Assembly: GCF_014163735.1 (NCBI RefSeq)
Contig: NZ_JACJDV010000003.1
Span: 124,001-188,000, forward strand
DNA length: 64,000 bases
Direction: 5' to 3'
Origin: Shewanella sp. SR44-3
GTDB taxonomy: Bacteria; Pseudomonadota; Gammaproteobacteria; Enterobacterales; Shewanellaceae
A program made the translations under genes and the position numbers. This document shows, piece after piece, positions 48,029 through 55,937 of this stretch (positions are counted from its first letter, which is position 1; each line of letters starts with the position of its first letter). The notes under the pieces are model-generated. The model saw only the letters and a list, made by a program, of their open reading frames with translations, was not told where the DNA came from and did no database searches.

Positions 48029-48140
48029 TCGGGAACTCAAGTCGTTCAAAAATGCAGAATAACTCACTCCAAGATTTAAATTTTAAAAATCAAAAATCAG
48101 GCCAGTTTTAGTTAAGTTTTGAAAATATATTCAGATTGGC

Positions 48141-48170
48141 ATAGGCAAGTTTGTTAAACACTGCTATAAT
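48141..48170 (+). promoter_or_regulatory. Probable extended -10 promoter of deaD
   Basis: TGC-TATAAT (48162-48170) is an extended minus-10 box; a weak minus-35 TAGGCA lies 17 bases upstream (48142-48147). It gives a leader of about 85 bases containing the stem GAAATCGAC/GTTGATTTTC (48186-48209). Long structured leaders are usual in cold-inducible helicase mRNAs. Confidence 0.5.
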
Positions 48171-48263
48171 TCCTCCTTTCTGCGGGAAATCGACACGGGG
48201 TTGATTTTCTGTCTGTGAAACTTCCAGCGCGATATTATGCGCCATCCACAAGGCTACAACCCA

Positions 48264-50096
48264 ATGTCATCCAATGAAAGAACTTTCCGCGAACTCGGCC
48301 TGTCTGAGAATTTGTTGCGTGCTCTTGACGAGCTAGGTTACGAAAACCCTACACCAATTCAATCTGCTAGTATCGATCCGCTTATGGCGGGTAAAGATAT
48401 TATCGGTCAGGCACAGACAGGTACCGGCAAAACTGGCGCTTTCGCTCTGCCTCTATTAAACAAAGTGGACATGAAAATCAATGCTCCACAGATTTTAGTC
48501 CTAGCCCCAACACGTGAACTAGCCGTTCAGGTTGCCGAAGCATTCGGTAGCTACGCTAAACACATGAAAGGCTTCCACGTACTGCCTATTTACGGCGGTC
48601 AAAGCATGCATCAACAATTAAGCGCCCTTAAGCGTGGACCGCAAGTGATTGTGGGTACTCCGGGTCGCGTGATGGATCATATGCGTCGTGGCACGTTAAA
48701 ATTAGATTCATTAAAAGCATTAGTGCTTGATGAAGCAGATGAAATGCTAAAAATGGGCTTTATCGATGATATCGAATGGGTATTAGAGCATAAGCCAAAA
48801 GACAGCCAACTAGCACTATTCTCGGCGACTATGCCTGAGCAAATTAAGCGTGTTGCCGCTAAGCATTTAACCGCTCCAGTGAACATCAGTATTGCTGCTA
48901 GCTCAACAACGGTTGACTCTATCGAGCAACGTTTTGTGCAAGTATCACAACACAACAAGCTTGAAGCGTTAGTACGCGTATTAGAAGTTGAAAACACTGA
49001 TGGTGTTATCATTTTCGTCCGTACCCGTAACAGCTGTGTTGAACTAGCTGAAAAGCTAGAAGCACGCGGCTATGCTTCGTCGCCACTTCATGGTGACATG
49101 AATCAGCAAGCTCGTGAACGCGCCGTTGAACAGCTTAAGCGTGGTAAATTAGACATACTAATCGCGACTGATGTTGCCGCACGTGGTCTTGACGTTGAGC
49201 GTATCGGTCACGTAGTCAACTACGATATCCCTTATGACACAGAAGCTTATGTACACCGTATCGGCCGTACTGGCCGTGCTGGTCGTACTGGTATGGCAAT
49301 TCTGTTTGTGACTAGCCGAGAAATGCGCATGCTGCGTACTATCGAGCGCGCCACTAACAGCCGTATCGCACCGATGAAAGTGCCAAGCCCAGAGTCAGTT
49401 GCTGAACGTCGTTTATCTCGTCTAGGTGAGCTAATTCAAGAAACCTTAAACGGTGACTTAGACTTCATGAAAAATGCTGTCGCTGAGTTATGCCAACAGT
49501 TAGAAGTTGATACTGATTTACTTGCTGCTGCACTTTTACAGCAAGTTCAAGCAGAGCGCCCACTGCAGTTACCTGCAATTCAAGAGCGTCAACGTGATTC
49601 TCGTGATGAGCGCAGCGAACGTAACGATCGCAGTAATGACCGTGGTGACCGTGGCGAACGTAGCCAGCGTCCACGTCGTGATGCTCGCCCTGCTCCTACC
49701 AGCTTTGGTGGTCCAGAAGGCCTTAAAGATAATCCAGACGTGAAGATGAACCGTTATGTTATCGATGTCGGTCGTGACAATGGTGTCGGTGTAGGTAATA
49801 TCGTTGGTGCAATCGCTAACGAAGCTAACTTAGACAGCCGTTACATAGGTCAAATTCAACTGTACGATCAAGTGACTACCGTTGATTTGCCAGATGGTAT
49901 GCCAAAAGATGTATTACAGCATTTACGTAAAGTCCGTGTATGTGGCCGCCCATTAAACTTGCGCGAAGCTGGCAGCGAAACTTTCGTTGATTCTGGCCGC
50001 AGCAGTGCACCACGTAGTGATCGTCCAAGCCGTCCACGTGGCGACCGTCCAGCCGGTGCTGAACGTCGTCCACGCAAGCCAAGAGACAACGGTTAA
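48264..50096 (+). CDS. deaD: Cold-shock DEAD-box RNA helicase
   Basis: A 610-residue DeaD/CsdA helicase. All helicase motifs are seen: Q-motif ENPTPIQSASI, Walker A AQTGTGKTGAF, PTRELAVQVAEAF, DEAD, SAT, VIIFVRTRNSCVELAEKL, DVAARGLDVERI and YVHRIGRTGRAGR. The C-terminal part holds the dimerisation region, an arginine/aspartate-rich stretch (RQRDSRDERSERNDRSNDRG) and a DbpA-type RNA-binding domain (MNRYVIDVGRDNGVGVGNIVGAI ... VRVCGRPLNLR), then a basic tail. I chose ATG 48264 (MSSNERTFREL), with AAGG upstream, over 48237. Confidence 0.95.
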   Translation: MSSNERTFRELGLSENLLRALDELGYENPTPIQSASIDPLMAGKDIIGQAQTGTGKTGAFALPLLNKVDMKINAPQILVLAPTRELAVQVAEAFGSYAKHMKGFHVLPIYGGQSMHQQLSALKRGPQVIVGTPGRVMDHMRRGTLKLDSLKALVLDEADEMLKMGFIDDIEWVLEHKPKDSQLALFSATMPEQIKRVAAKHLTAPVNISIAASSTTVDSIEQRFVQVSQHNKLEALVRVLEVENTDGVIIFVRTRNSCVELAEKLEARGYASSPLHGDMNQQARERAVEQLKRGKLDILIATDVAARGLDVERIGHVVNYDIPYDTEAYVHRIGRTGRAGRTGMAILFVTSREMRMLRTIERATNSRIAPMKVPSPESVAERRLSRLGELIQETLNGDLDFMKNAVAELCQQLEVDTDLLAAALLQQVQAERPLQLPAIQERQRDSRDERSERNDRSNDRGDRGERSQRPRRDARPAPTSFGGPEGLKDNPDVKMNRYVIDVGRDNGVGVGNIVGAIANEANLDSRYIGQIQLYDQVTTVDLPDGMPKDVLQHLRKVRVCGRPLNLREAGSETFVDSGRSSAPRSDRPSRPRGDRPAGAERRPRKPRDNG

Positions 50097-50128
50097 TCAA
50101 TTAACCCATGTTTTAAGGTCAAGTGACT

Positions 50129-50156
50129 AAAAAGGAGCCCAAAGGCTCCTTTTTTG
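50129..50156 (+). terminator. Terminator of deaD
   Basis: The stem AAGGAGCC/GGCTCCTT (50132-50151) with AAGGAGCCCAAAGGCTCC in full, followed by T residues to 50155. Confidence 0.92.
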
Positions 50157-50416
50157 CATCTGGAGTAATATAAATTTGGCATTGATAAGAATTAATTCAT
50201 AGCTTTACCTGCGCTTAACCCTCACTTCACTAACCCTACCTATGCCTAGGTTATTGCTCCTTAACTTGAGTTAAAGTTAGCTAATAAAGCAACCTTTAAA
50301 GTACATCAAGACTTATAAAAGTAACCTTTGATCACATAATTTTAAATATTAGCCCAATAAAAACACTGAACGGTTATCAAATGAGAACTCGCTCACAGTC
50401 ATAACCCCAAATAACC
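50157..50416. other. Intergenic region upstream of the DUF5692 operon
   Basis: Part of a 404-base gap (50097-50500). Apart from the deaD terminator and the two operator-like dyads that follow, it is AT-rich with no supported gene. The operon promoter is expected near 50400-50430, where TATACT lies inside the first dyad. Confidence 0.4.
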
Positions 50417-50452
50417 TAGAGTATATACTCTATATTAGAGCATAAACTCTAA
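50417..50452. promoter_or_regulatory. Tandem dyad operators upstream of the DUF5692 operon
   Basis: Two palindromes of the same form: TAGAG-TATATA-CTCTA (50417-50432, perfect) and TTAGAG-CATAAA-CTCTAA (50435-50452), centres 19 bases apart. The first contains a TATACT minus-10-like element. A third, looser half-site TAGAG is at 50460. The same dyad TTAGAG-N6-CTCTAA occurs before the export operon at 63103. Confidence 0.6.
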
Positions 50453-50500
50453 TTTGTTGTAGAGTTGTTAATCTCTTTAAATGGGCTATCTGGAGGCGTT

Positions 50501-51391
50501 ATGGAAATCCCCGTGTGGCAATATGTTGTATCTATGAGTGGTTACATAGTTTTCTTACTCTTATTGGTTGAAGGCATGCGCCGGACACCTAGGCTAACAG
50601 CAGCATTTTGGTTGCTGTCCTTACTCACAGCCCCACTATGGGCTGATAACTTAGACGGCTGGTTTCGCTGGGCTAAAACGGTCAGCGTTTTAATTCCAAC
50701 GGCGATTGTTGTCGGTGGTGCCAGGATTGCTTGGCTCTATCACGATAACCCAAATCGGGTGCTGTCTTTCTTCCGCGGTGACTGGGTGCTTAAAGTGCTC
50801 TACGGCGTGTTATTCCTTAACATTGCCGAAGCAACGATGAAAGACTTTGCAACAGCAAACTACTTCAACGCTATTTGTGGCGTCATCTTGTGTATCACAA
50901 TTCCATTCCCTCGCTATAAGAATGGTAAACGTCAATTTTGGGTCATAGGCAGAGACAAGCCAAACGATCTGCTGTTTTATTCAACCGCGGCGTGGAACTT
51001 CCTCTACACCACATGGAACTTAGCTTTCGTCTTCGGTGAAAACCCTGGCTTCTTCGCTAGCTCCTTCTGTATTTTGATGGCGGCAGAACTTTACCCCATC
51101 ATCAAAGGTCGTCCAGAGCTATATATCATAGCCCGTGTTTACACCTTAGCCTTCCACATCTTGGTAAGAGCTAACGCCGACATCTTCACTCCTGTGATGG
51201 ATTCGACTAACTGGGCAAATGACACTGTGTTATGGGCTTGGGGTGCTGTTAACTTGGCTATGCATATACCGTTTGCTATCTGGTACTTCTACAAGCAGAA
51301 AACCAGTCCAACAGGCGAACCTCCTTGCGGTGACCATCCCGCCCCCTTAATTAGCGACCTTGAACCAAAGCTCGTTAAGCAAACGACTTAA
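50501..51391 (+). CDS. DUF5692-like membrane protein, first of two tandem paralogues
   Basis: A 296-residue integral inner-membrane protein with about eight hydrophobic segments and no signal peptide. It shares a pattern with the next gene: F..NIAEA.MKDF...NYFNAI.GV (residues about 105-128), FYSTAAWNFLYTTWNLAFVFGENPG (about 156-180) and ELYIIARVYTLAFH (about 207-220). I assign it to the DUF5692 type by its similarity to the neighbouring protein. Function unknown. I chose ATG 50501, four bases after GGAGG; a TTG at 50465 extends the frame without a ribosome-binding site. First gene of the operon; a stem-loop follows the stop. Confidence 0.75.
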   Translation: MEIPVWQYVVSMSGYIVFLLLLVEGMRRTPRLTAAFWLLSLLTAPLWADNLDGWFRWAKTVSVLIPTAIVVGGARIAWLYHDNPNRVLSFFRGDWVLKVLYGVLFLNIAEATMKDFATANYFNAICGVILCITIPFPRYKNGKRQFWVIGRDKPNDLLFYSTAAWNFLYTTWNLAFVFGENPGFFASSFCILMAAELYPIIKGRPELYIIARVYTLAFHILVRANADIFTPVMDSTNWANDTVLWAWGAVNLAMHIPFAIWYFYKQKTSPTGEPPCGDHPAPLISDLEPKLVKQTT

Positions 51392-51398
51392 TACTGAA

Positions 51399-51435
51399 TG
51401 GCGTTGGGTTAACGGCAAAGGCTAGCCCAACGCCA
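51399..51435 (+). promoter_or_regulatory. Intercistronic hairpin 1 of the DUF5692 operon
   Basis: Perfect 10-base arms TGGCGTTGGG (51399-51408) and CCCAACGCCA (51426-51435) with a 17-base loop, beginning 8 bases after the stop. No T-run follows. Confidence 0.8.
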
Positions 51436-51471
51436 ACACAGCGCAAGAGTCCACATTAAGAGAGGAAGCGT

Positions 51472-52641
51472 ATGAAATTTATCACACTTAAATCCATGGC
51501 CTTATCCCTGCTATTGCTCCTTGGGGCAGCCAGCACAGGACAAGCCATAGCAGAGGGCCCAAGCGAAGATGCATTGCAGCTTCAAGGGGAAATCTGGCAG
51601 GGTACAAGAGACGGTAAACCAGGTGAAGGTAGCTTGTTATATCGCCTTGAATTCACCGAAAACAATCAAGTTAACGTCATGAAACAATCTGGCGGCTTTA
51701 ACAAGGTTGAACAGCAGCAATGGCATGAACACTTAGGTGAGCTAGTTATTACCAGTAATCCTGGCAATGAAATTACCGATTTTGATGGGGCCCGCTTAAC
51801 CTTCATCGATGATAGTGAGATCCAATTCAGTCTCGACGGTGACAAGTTTAAAATCCACGAATGGCACATGGTCCGCGCAGTCACTCACGTGCTGTTTGTA
51901 TTATGTGGCTTGATGTTATTAAACGAAATCTGTCGCCGCTACAAATGGAGTAACTACGTACTGTGGTTCCTATTGCCCATCGCCCTTATTCCACTTTGGT
52001 CAAGTTATGGTGTCACCTACTGGTTTAAGTGGGTAAAACTCTACTCCGTTGTTGGTGCTGCAGCGCTATTCACCTTGATACGTTTCACTAAAATTGGTGA
52101 TATGAAATGGGCTAAGTTCGGCGCGGCTGCTTTCCTCGCGATTAACATTGCCGAAGCGGTTACCCAAGATTTCAGTATGGGTAACATGGCCAATATCTTA
52201 AATGCTATTGGTGGCGTGCTCTCCATCATCACCTTGTCTGGTTGGGCCATGATTGCCGCCGATAAGAGTAAACAGCAAGACATGATCTGGCCTGCTATGA
52301 CCACTTTCTGGATCATTGCCTACGACGTATGGAACATAGTCTTTGTATACCTTAATTTCCCAGGCTCTGCTACGGCTCAAGCTATGGTACTGCTTGCAGC
52401 AACCCTACCTGCCCTGTTTATTAAAAAAGGGACTTGGTTACAAGCTCGCGCCTTCACTTTAGCAGGCTCGTTCATGTACTACTTCAGCTGTCCGTTTATG
52501 TACGAAAGCAACGTTGTTCCATTACCTCGTAATGACGAACTCATGTTAGCGGCAGGTCTTGCCAGCTTCGTGATTAATGCTGCTTATGCCTATGTATTCT
52601 TTAGTAAAAAATGGCAAACCCGCAAACTTAATTTGGCTTAA
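51472..52641 (+). CDS. DUF5692 family membrane protein with N-terminal periplasmic domain
   Basis: A 389-residue protein. A signal peptide (SLLLLLGAASTGQAIA) is followed by a strand-rich domain of about 100 residues (LQGEIWQGTRDGKPGEGSLLYRLEFTENNQVNVMKQSG ... HEWHMVRA). The rest is a seven- to eight-helix membrane domain (about 132-385) that matches DUF5692 as I recall it: LNEICRRYKWSNYVLWFLLPIALIPLW, VKLYSVVGAAALFTLIRF, INIAEAVTQDFSMGNMANILNAIGGVL, DMIWPAMTTFWIIAYDVWNIVFVY and ALFIKKGTWLQARAFTLA. Function unknown. Ribosome-binding site GAGAGGAAGCGT. The membrane part is homologous to the gene before it. Confidence 0.8.
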   Translation: MKFITLKSMALSLLLLLGAASTGQAIAEGPSEDALQLQGEIWQGTRDGKPGEGSLLYRLEFTENNQVNVMKQSGGFNKVEQQQWHEHLGELVITSNPGNEITDFDGARLTFIDDSEIQFSLDGDKFKIHEWHMVRAVTHVLFVLCGLMLLNEICRRYKWSNYVLWFLLPIALIPLWSSYGVTYWFKWVKLYSVVGAAALFTLIRFTKIGDMKWAKFGAAAFLAINIAEAVTQDFSMGNMANILNAIGGVLSIITLSGWAMIAADKSKQQDMIWPAMTTFWIIAYDVWNIVFVYLNFPGSATAQAMVLLAATLPALFIKKGTWLQARAFTLAGSFMYYFSCPFMYESNVVPLPRNDELMLAAGLASFVINAAYAYVFFSKKWQTRKLNLA

Positions 52642-52650
52642 TTTAACTCA

Positions 52651-52680
52651 GGGCATCAGTCACTCACCCTGCTGATGCCC
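52651..52680 (+). promoter_or_regulatory. Intercistronic hairpin 2 of the DUF5692 operon
   Basis: Perfect 9-base arms GGGCATCAG (52651-52659) and CTGATGCCC (52672-52680), 10 bases after the stop codon. No T-run. Confidence 0.8.
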
Positions 52681-52749
52681 ACCGTTCCACTGCTTGACCA
52701 TGCGTTAATAAAACACATTAATGATATTTACAAGAGTCCGGAGTAACAT

Positions 52750-53610
52750 ATGAAAAAACAACTACTTACCATAGCAATCCTGTCTTCAATGATTTCCGCT
52801 GGCGCTATTGCCGAAGAGAAAAAAGCCGAAATTGACATGTCTAACCCAACAGATGTGTACACCTCGCTAGGCGCATCCTATGGTAACAAAGGTTTTAACA
52901 TCAAAGGTCAGTTGATGTTGTCAGAAAAAAGCGCTACCAGCGGTCAAAAAACTGGTGTTATTTTTGAAGCGAAAAATATTTTTAATGAGGATGCCGACAG
53001 CCCTAAATTTACCGGCATGGTCACTCATCCGAATTATGGCCTAGTGCCAACCTTTAACGACACTAAAATTGAACGCTCTTTCCGTCTCCGCTACGGCACA
53101 ATTAACACCAACAATGGCATAGGCTGGTCTGCTGATGCCGTGTTTGGCGATCACCCTTTCTACGGTAACTTTGCGCTGATCCAAGCAGGTCCTGTGATGA
53201 CAATCCCTGTCACCAAAGACTTGTATATATGGCCTATTTTGTATGCCGGCGCCGTGGTAATGGAAGACAACATGTCTCAATTACTTCCAAAAGCACAAGC
53301 AGAAGCCACTAAAGTCTCTAGCAGTGGTATCGATTTAGCCTCAACCGTTATGACTGGTATGGTGTACACCCGTTACACCATTTCTGAGCACTACTGGGTG
53401 CTACTAAGCACGTCTTACACTCAAGAACTACAAGGTAAATCTTGGGAAGATGACGTGTTAGACGGCGGTTTACAAATGCCTAGCTTCCAAGGTGAATTCA
53501 CCTTCGCCTACCAGATGAACAAGCGTGAAAACATTCGTTTCAACTACAAAACTGACAACAGTGACGACACTGATGACACTTATTGGGTGGAATATAACCA
53601 CGCATTCTAA
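52750..53610 (+). CDS. Putative outer membrane beta-barrel protein of the DUF5692 operon
   Basis: A 286-residue secreted protein. Signal peptide MKKQLLTIAILSSMISAGAIA, then EEKKAEIDMSNPTDVYTSLGASYGNKGFNIKGQLMLS. The mature protein is made of alternating strands with many aromatic girdle residues (ERSFRLRYGTINTNNGIGWSADAVFGDHPFYG, WVLLSTSYTQELQG, FTFAYQMNKRENIRFNYKTDN) and ends DTYWVEYNHAF with a C-terminal phenylalanine, as in outer-membrane barrels. No family recognised. Ribosome-binding site GGAGTAACAT. It follows the two DUF5692-type genes, suggesting a trans-envelope arrangement. Confidence 0.72.
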   Translation: MKKQLLTIAILSSMISAGAIAEEKKAEIDMSNPTDVYTSLGASYGNKGFNIKGQLMLSEKSATSGQKTGVIFEAKNIFNEDADSPKFTGMVTHPNYGLVPTFNDTKIERSFRLRYGTINTNNGIGWSADAVFGDHPFYGNFALIQAGPVMTIPVTKDLYIWPILYAGAVVMEDNMSQLLPKAQAEATKVSSSGIDLASTVMTGMVYTRYTISEHYWVLLSTSYTQELQGKSWEDDVLDGGLQMPSFQGEFTFAYQMNKRENIRFNYKTDNSDDTDDTYWVEYNHAF

Positions 53611-53618
53611 TCATCAAT

Positions 53619-53643
53619 GGGAGCTGCCACCTTGGCGGCTCCC
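53619..53643 (+). promoter_or_regulatory. Intercistronic hairpin 3 of the DUF5692 operon
   Basis: Arms GGGAGCTGCC (53619-53628) and GGCGGCTCCC (53634-53643) around ACCTT, one mispair in the middle, starting 8 bases after the stop. No T-run. Confidence 0.75.
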
Positions 53644-53707
53644 AATAAATGATTTGTCATAAAACGTCTTTGCTAAATTGTGTTTTATCTAGAAATTGGA
53701 GTTCATC

Positions 53708-54271
53708 ATGATAAAAAAATCTCTATGCTTAGCCCTAGCGCTCTTATGCAGCAGCTCAGCCTTTGCCGACACTAAAGTGGGCGATGTCACCTTACCCGAT
53801 ACATTGACAGTTCAAGAGCAAGTATTGCAACTCAATGGTGCAGGCATTCGTAGTAAATTCTTTATGGATTTGTACGTAGGTTCATTATTCACTTTAACCA
53901 AAACTGACAATGCTCAGGCTGTTGTTGACAGTGAAACCCCTGTCGTTATCCAACTTAACATTACTTCAGACATGATCACTTCTGAAAAAATGACCACTGC
54001 AATGAATGATGGCTTTAAATTAGCCACCAATGGCGATACAGCGCCAATTGCTAGCAGCATATCAGCTTTTATCGCAGCCTTTGCTGAGCCAATCAAAACT
54101 GGCGACAAATTCACCTTAGTCAGCATTCCAGGCCAAGGCATTATTAATTATAAAAATGATAAACAATTGTCAGTGACCGAAGGTGAGGTATTCAGAAAAG
54201 CCGTGCTATCTATTTGGCTTGGTGAAGACCCAACAGATGAAGACCTTAAAGAGGCCATGTTAGATCAATAA
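53708..54271 (+). CDS. Chalcone-isomerase-like periplasmic protein
   Basis: A 187-residue secreted protein. Signal peptide MIKKSLCLALALLCSSSAFA. The mature part matches the bacterial chalcone-isomerase-like family: LQLNGAGIRSKFFMDLYVGSLFTL, ETPVVIQLNITSDMITSEKMTTAMNDGFKLA and FTLVSIPGQGIINYKNDKQLSVTEGEVFRKAVLSIWLGEDPTDEDLKEAMLDQ. Catalytic residues of plant chalcone isomerase are not conserved in the family, whose role is unknown. I chose ATG 53708, six bases after GGAG; a TTG at 53696 would only add four residues. Last gene of the operon before a terminator. Confidence 0.85.
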   Translation: MIKKSLCLALALLCSSSAFADTKVGDVTLPDTLTVQEQVLQLNGAGIRSKFFMDLYVGSLFTLTKTDNAQAVVDSETPVVIQLNITSDMITSEKMTTAMNDGFKLATNGDTAPIASSISAFIAAFAEPIKTGDKFTLVSIPGQGIINYKNDKQLSVTEGEVFRKAVLSIWLGEDPTDEDLKEAMLDQ

Positions 54272-54282
54272 CACCCCAACAG

Positions 54283-54311
54283 AGTGAGCAAGCTTACTTG
54301 CTCACTTTTTT
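54283..54311 (+). terminator. Terminator after the chalcone-isomerase-like gene
   Basis: Perfect 10-base arms AGTGAGCAAG (54283-54292) and CTTGCTCACT (54297-54306), then six T residues. It ends the DUF5692 operon and separates it from the downstream MCP gene. Confidence 0.93.
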
Positions 54312-54330
54312 CACTGGAAAAGGATAAGCC

Positions 54331-55854
54331 ATGACCCCCTTCACCCTCTGGCGCGGTGCCTTTTTACCCAAATCCCACAGTTGGAGCACTGACGAGCTTC
54401 GCAATATCGATACTCTATTATTTTTCACCTTACTCTCAGTCTGTACTGGCCTGTACAGCATAATGAAGTGGAACCAGTACGATCATCAAATCTTGCTATA
54501 CACCTCTGTTGGTGTGGTCATAGCGCAGATTAGCGCTGGGTTATTACTTAAATGGCTTCGCAGTCCTTGGCTGGCGATTAATCTGGGTCTGGCAGGCATG
54601 GTGCTACATGCGCTAAATCTTGTGTATCAAAGTGGCGGACCAATATCCGCGCAAGCTTTTTGGATCCCATTGATCATCATAGCGATTTTCCTTACCACTA
54701 GACTGATCAACGCCGTTATTTGGAGCTTAATCGTCATAGGCGCCACAAGTGCCATGTTAATGCGTGTACTGGCCGATATTCCCTTGCCACAGCTAATACT
54801 TACGCCAGAGCAAGCCAAACTCGAAACTTGGGCTGGCGTGCTATTGCCCCTTATTGTGATTGTTATCGCCCAAGGCTTTACCGCTATTCAACGAGATAAA
54901 GCCCATAAGCTCACCCAAGAGTCTCAGCAACAAATGCAGCAGACAGCCGAAAAATCTTTAGCTGGGGAGCTGCAACTTTCAGGCGTACTTAGCAGTGCTG
55001 GAGAAAATGCCAGTCAATTAAGCCAAGTGGCTGGAGCGCTGGCCTTACAAGCTAACGCCCTGCATAACCAAGTGAATTCACTCAATACTAACTGTGATGC
55101 CCAAGCCAGTGCCACCGAGCAAATGAACCAACAGCTACAACAAATGACCCAAGATATCGCCCAGTCAGAGCAATTTGTCAGTGGCCTTAAAGATCGCAGT
55201 CAGCTCATTAGCGAGCGAGCCAATCGCAGCGCCAGCACTTTATTGGCATCAACTGAGGCCATTGAAAAAATTCATCAGAGTAACCAAGCAATTATGTCTG
55301 TGGCGGATTTAATCTCTTCGGTTGCCGATCAAACCAACTTGCTTGCACTAAATGCTGCCATTGAAGCCGCTAGAGCTGGGGACATGGGGCGAGGATTTGC
55401 AGTGGTCGCTGATCAAGTGCGTGAACTGTCCGCTAAAAGCAGCCGCTCTGCCACTGAAATACGCAGTTTGTTAGATAATGGTAAGGAGCAAGTGCAACAT
55501 GGACAAAAGGTGATACAGCACACCGCAGATGAAGTCTCAGGCATTCTCGAACTCATTAATCCAGTTGTAGGGGACATTAACCGTTTAGCCGAGATTATGT
55601 CCCAACAAGTGCTCGCTCTAAATGAGCTCAATTGTGCCAGTAATCATGTGGCCACCAGTGTCGTCAATACCCATCATATTTCTGATTCGGTTGCCGCCCA
55701 AGGAACTGCACTCACAGAGCAAGTTAACGCCTTAAATGTGCTCGCAGCAAGCTTAGACGCCTGCGTCAATAACAGTACAGCTAGGTCAGTAGAACAAGAG
55801 AGTCATCAACATACAATAATGGCATCGGCACTCAATGTTAATGCTGTGGCTTAA
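54331..55854 (+). CDS. Methyl-accepting chemotaxis protein with multi-pass membrane sensor
   Basis: A 507-residue chemoreceptor. The N-terminal 195 residues hold five to six hydrophobic helices with short loops (LLFFTLLSVCTGLYSI, LLYTSVGVVIAQISAGLLL, AFWIPLIIIAIFLTTRLINAVIWSLIVIGATSAMLM, WAGVLLPLIVIVIAQG), so sensing is within the membrane rather than by a periplasmic domain. The signalling part has the hairpin tip [43 protein letters not shown]. No HAMP domain. Monocistronic after a terminator, with AAAAGGATAAGCC before the ATG. Confidence 0.93.
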   Translation: MTPFTLWRGAFLPKSHSWSTDELRNIDTLLFFTLLSVCTGLYSIMKWNQYDHQILLYTSVGVVIAQISAGLLLKWLRSPWLAINLGLAGMVLHALNLVYQSGGPISAQAFWIPLIIIAIFLTTRLINAVIWSLIVIGATSAMLMRVLADIPLPQLILTPEQAKLETWAGVLLPLIVIVIAQGFTAIQRDKAHKLTQESQQQMQQTAEKSLAGELQLSGVLSSAGENASQLSQVAGALALQANALHNQVNSLNTNCDAQASATEQMNQQLQQMTQDIAQSEQFVSGLKDRSQLISERANRSASTLLASTEAIEKIHQSNQAIMSVADLISSVADQTNLLALNAAIEAARAGDMGRGFAVVADQVRELSAKSSRSATEIRSLLDNGKEQVQHGQKVIQHTADEVSGILELINPVVGDINRLAEIMSQQVLALNELNCASNHVATSVVNTHHISDSVAAQGTALTEQVNALNVLAASLDACVNNSTARSVEQESHQHTIMASALNVNAVA

Positions 55855-55937
55855 CGCAGATCCGCACTTAGCCATAGGATAGATTAATGCTATGGGTATA
55901 ACCCTTTAACACGTTCATTCAATAGGAAGGCAAGTAT

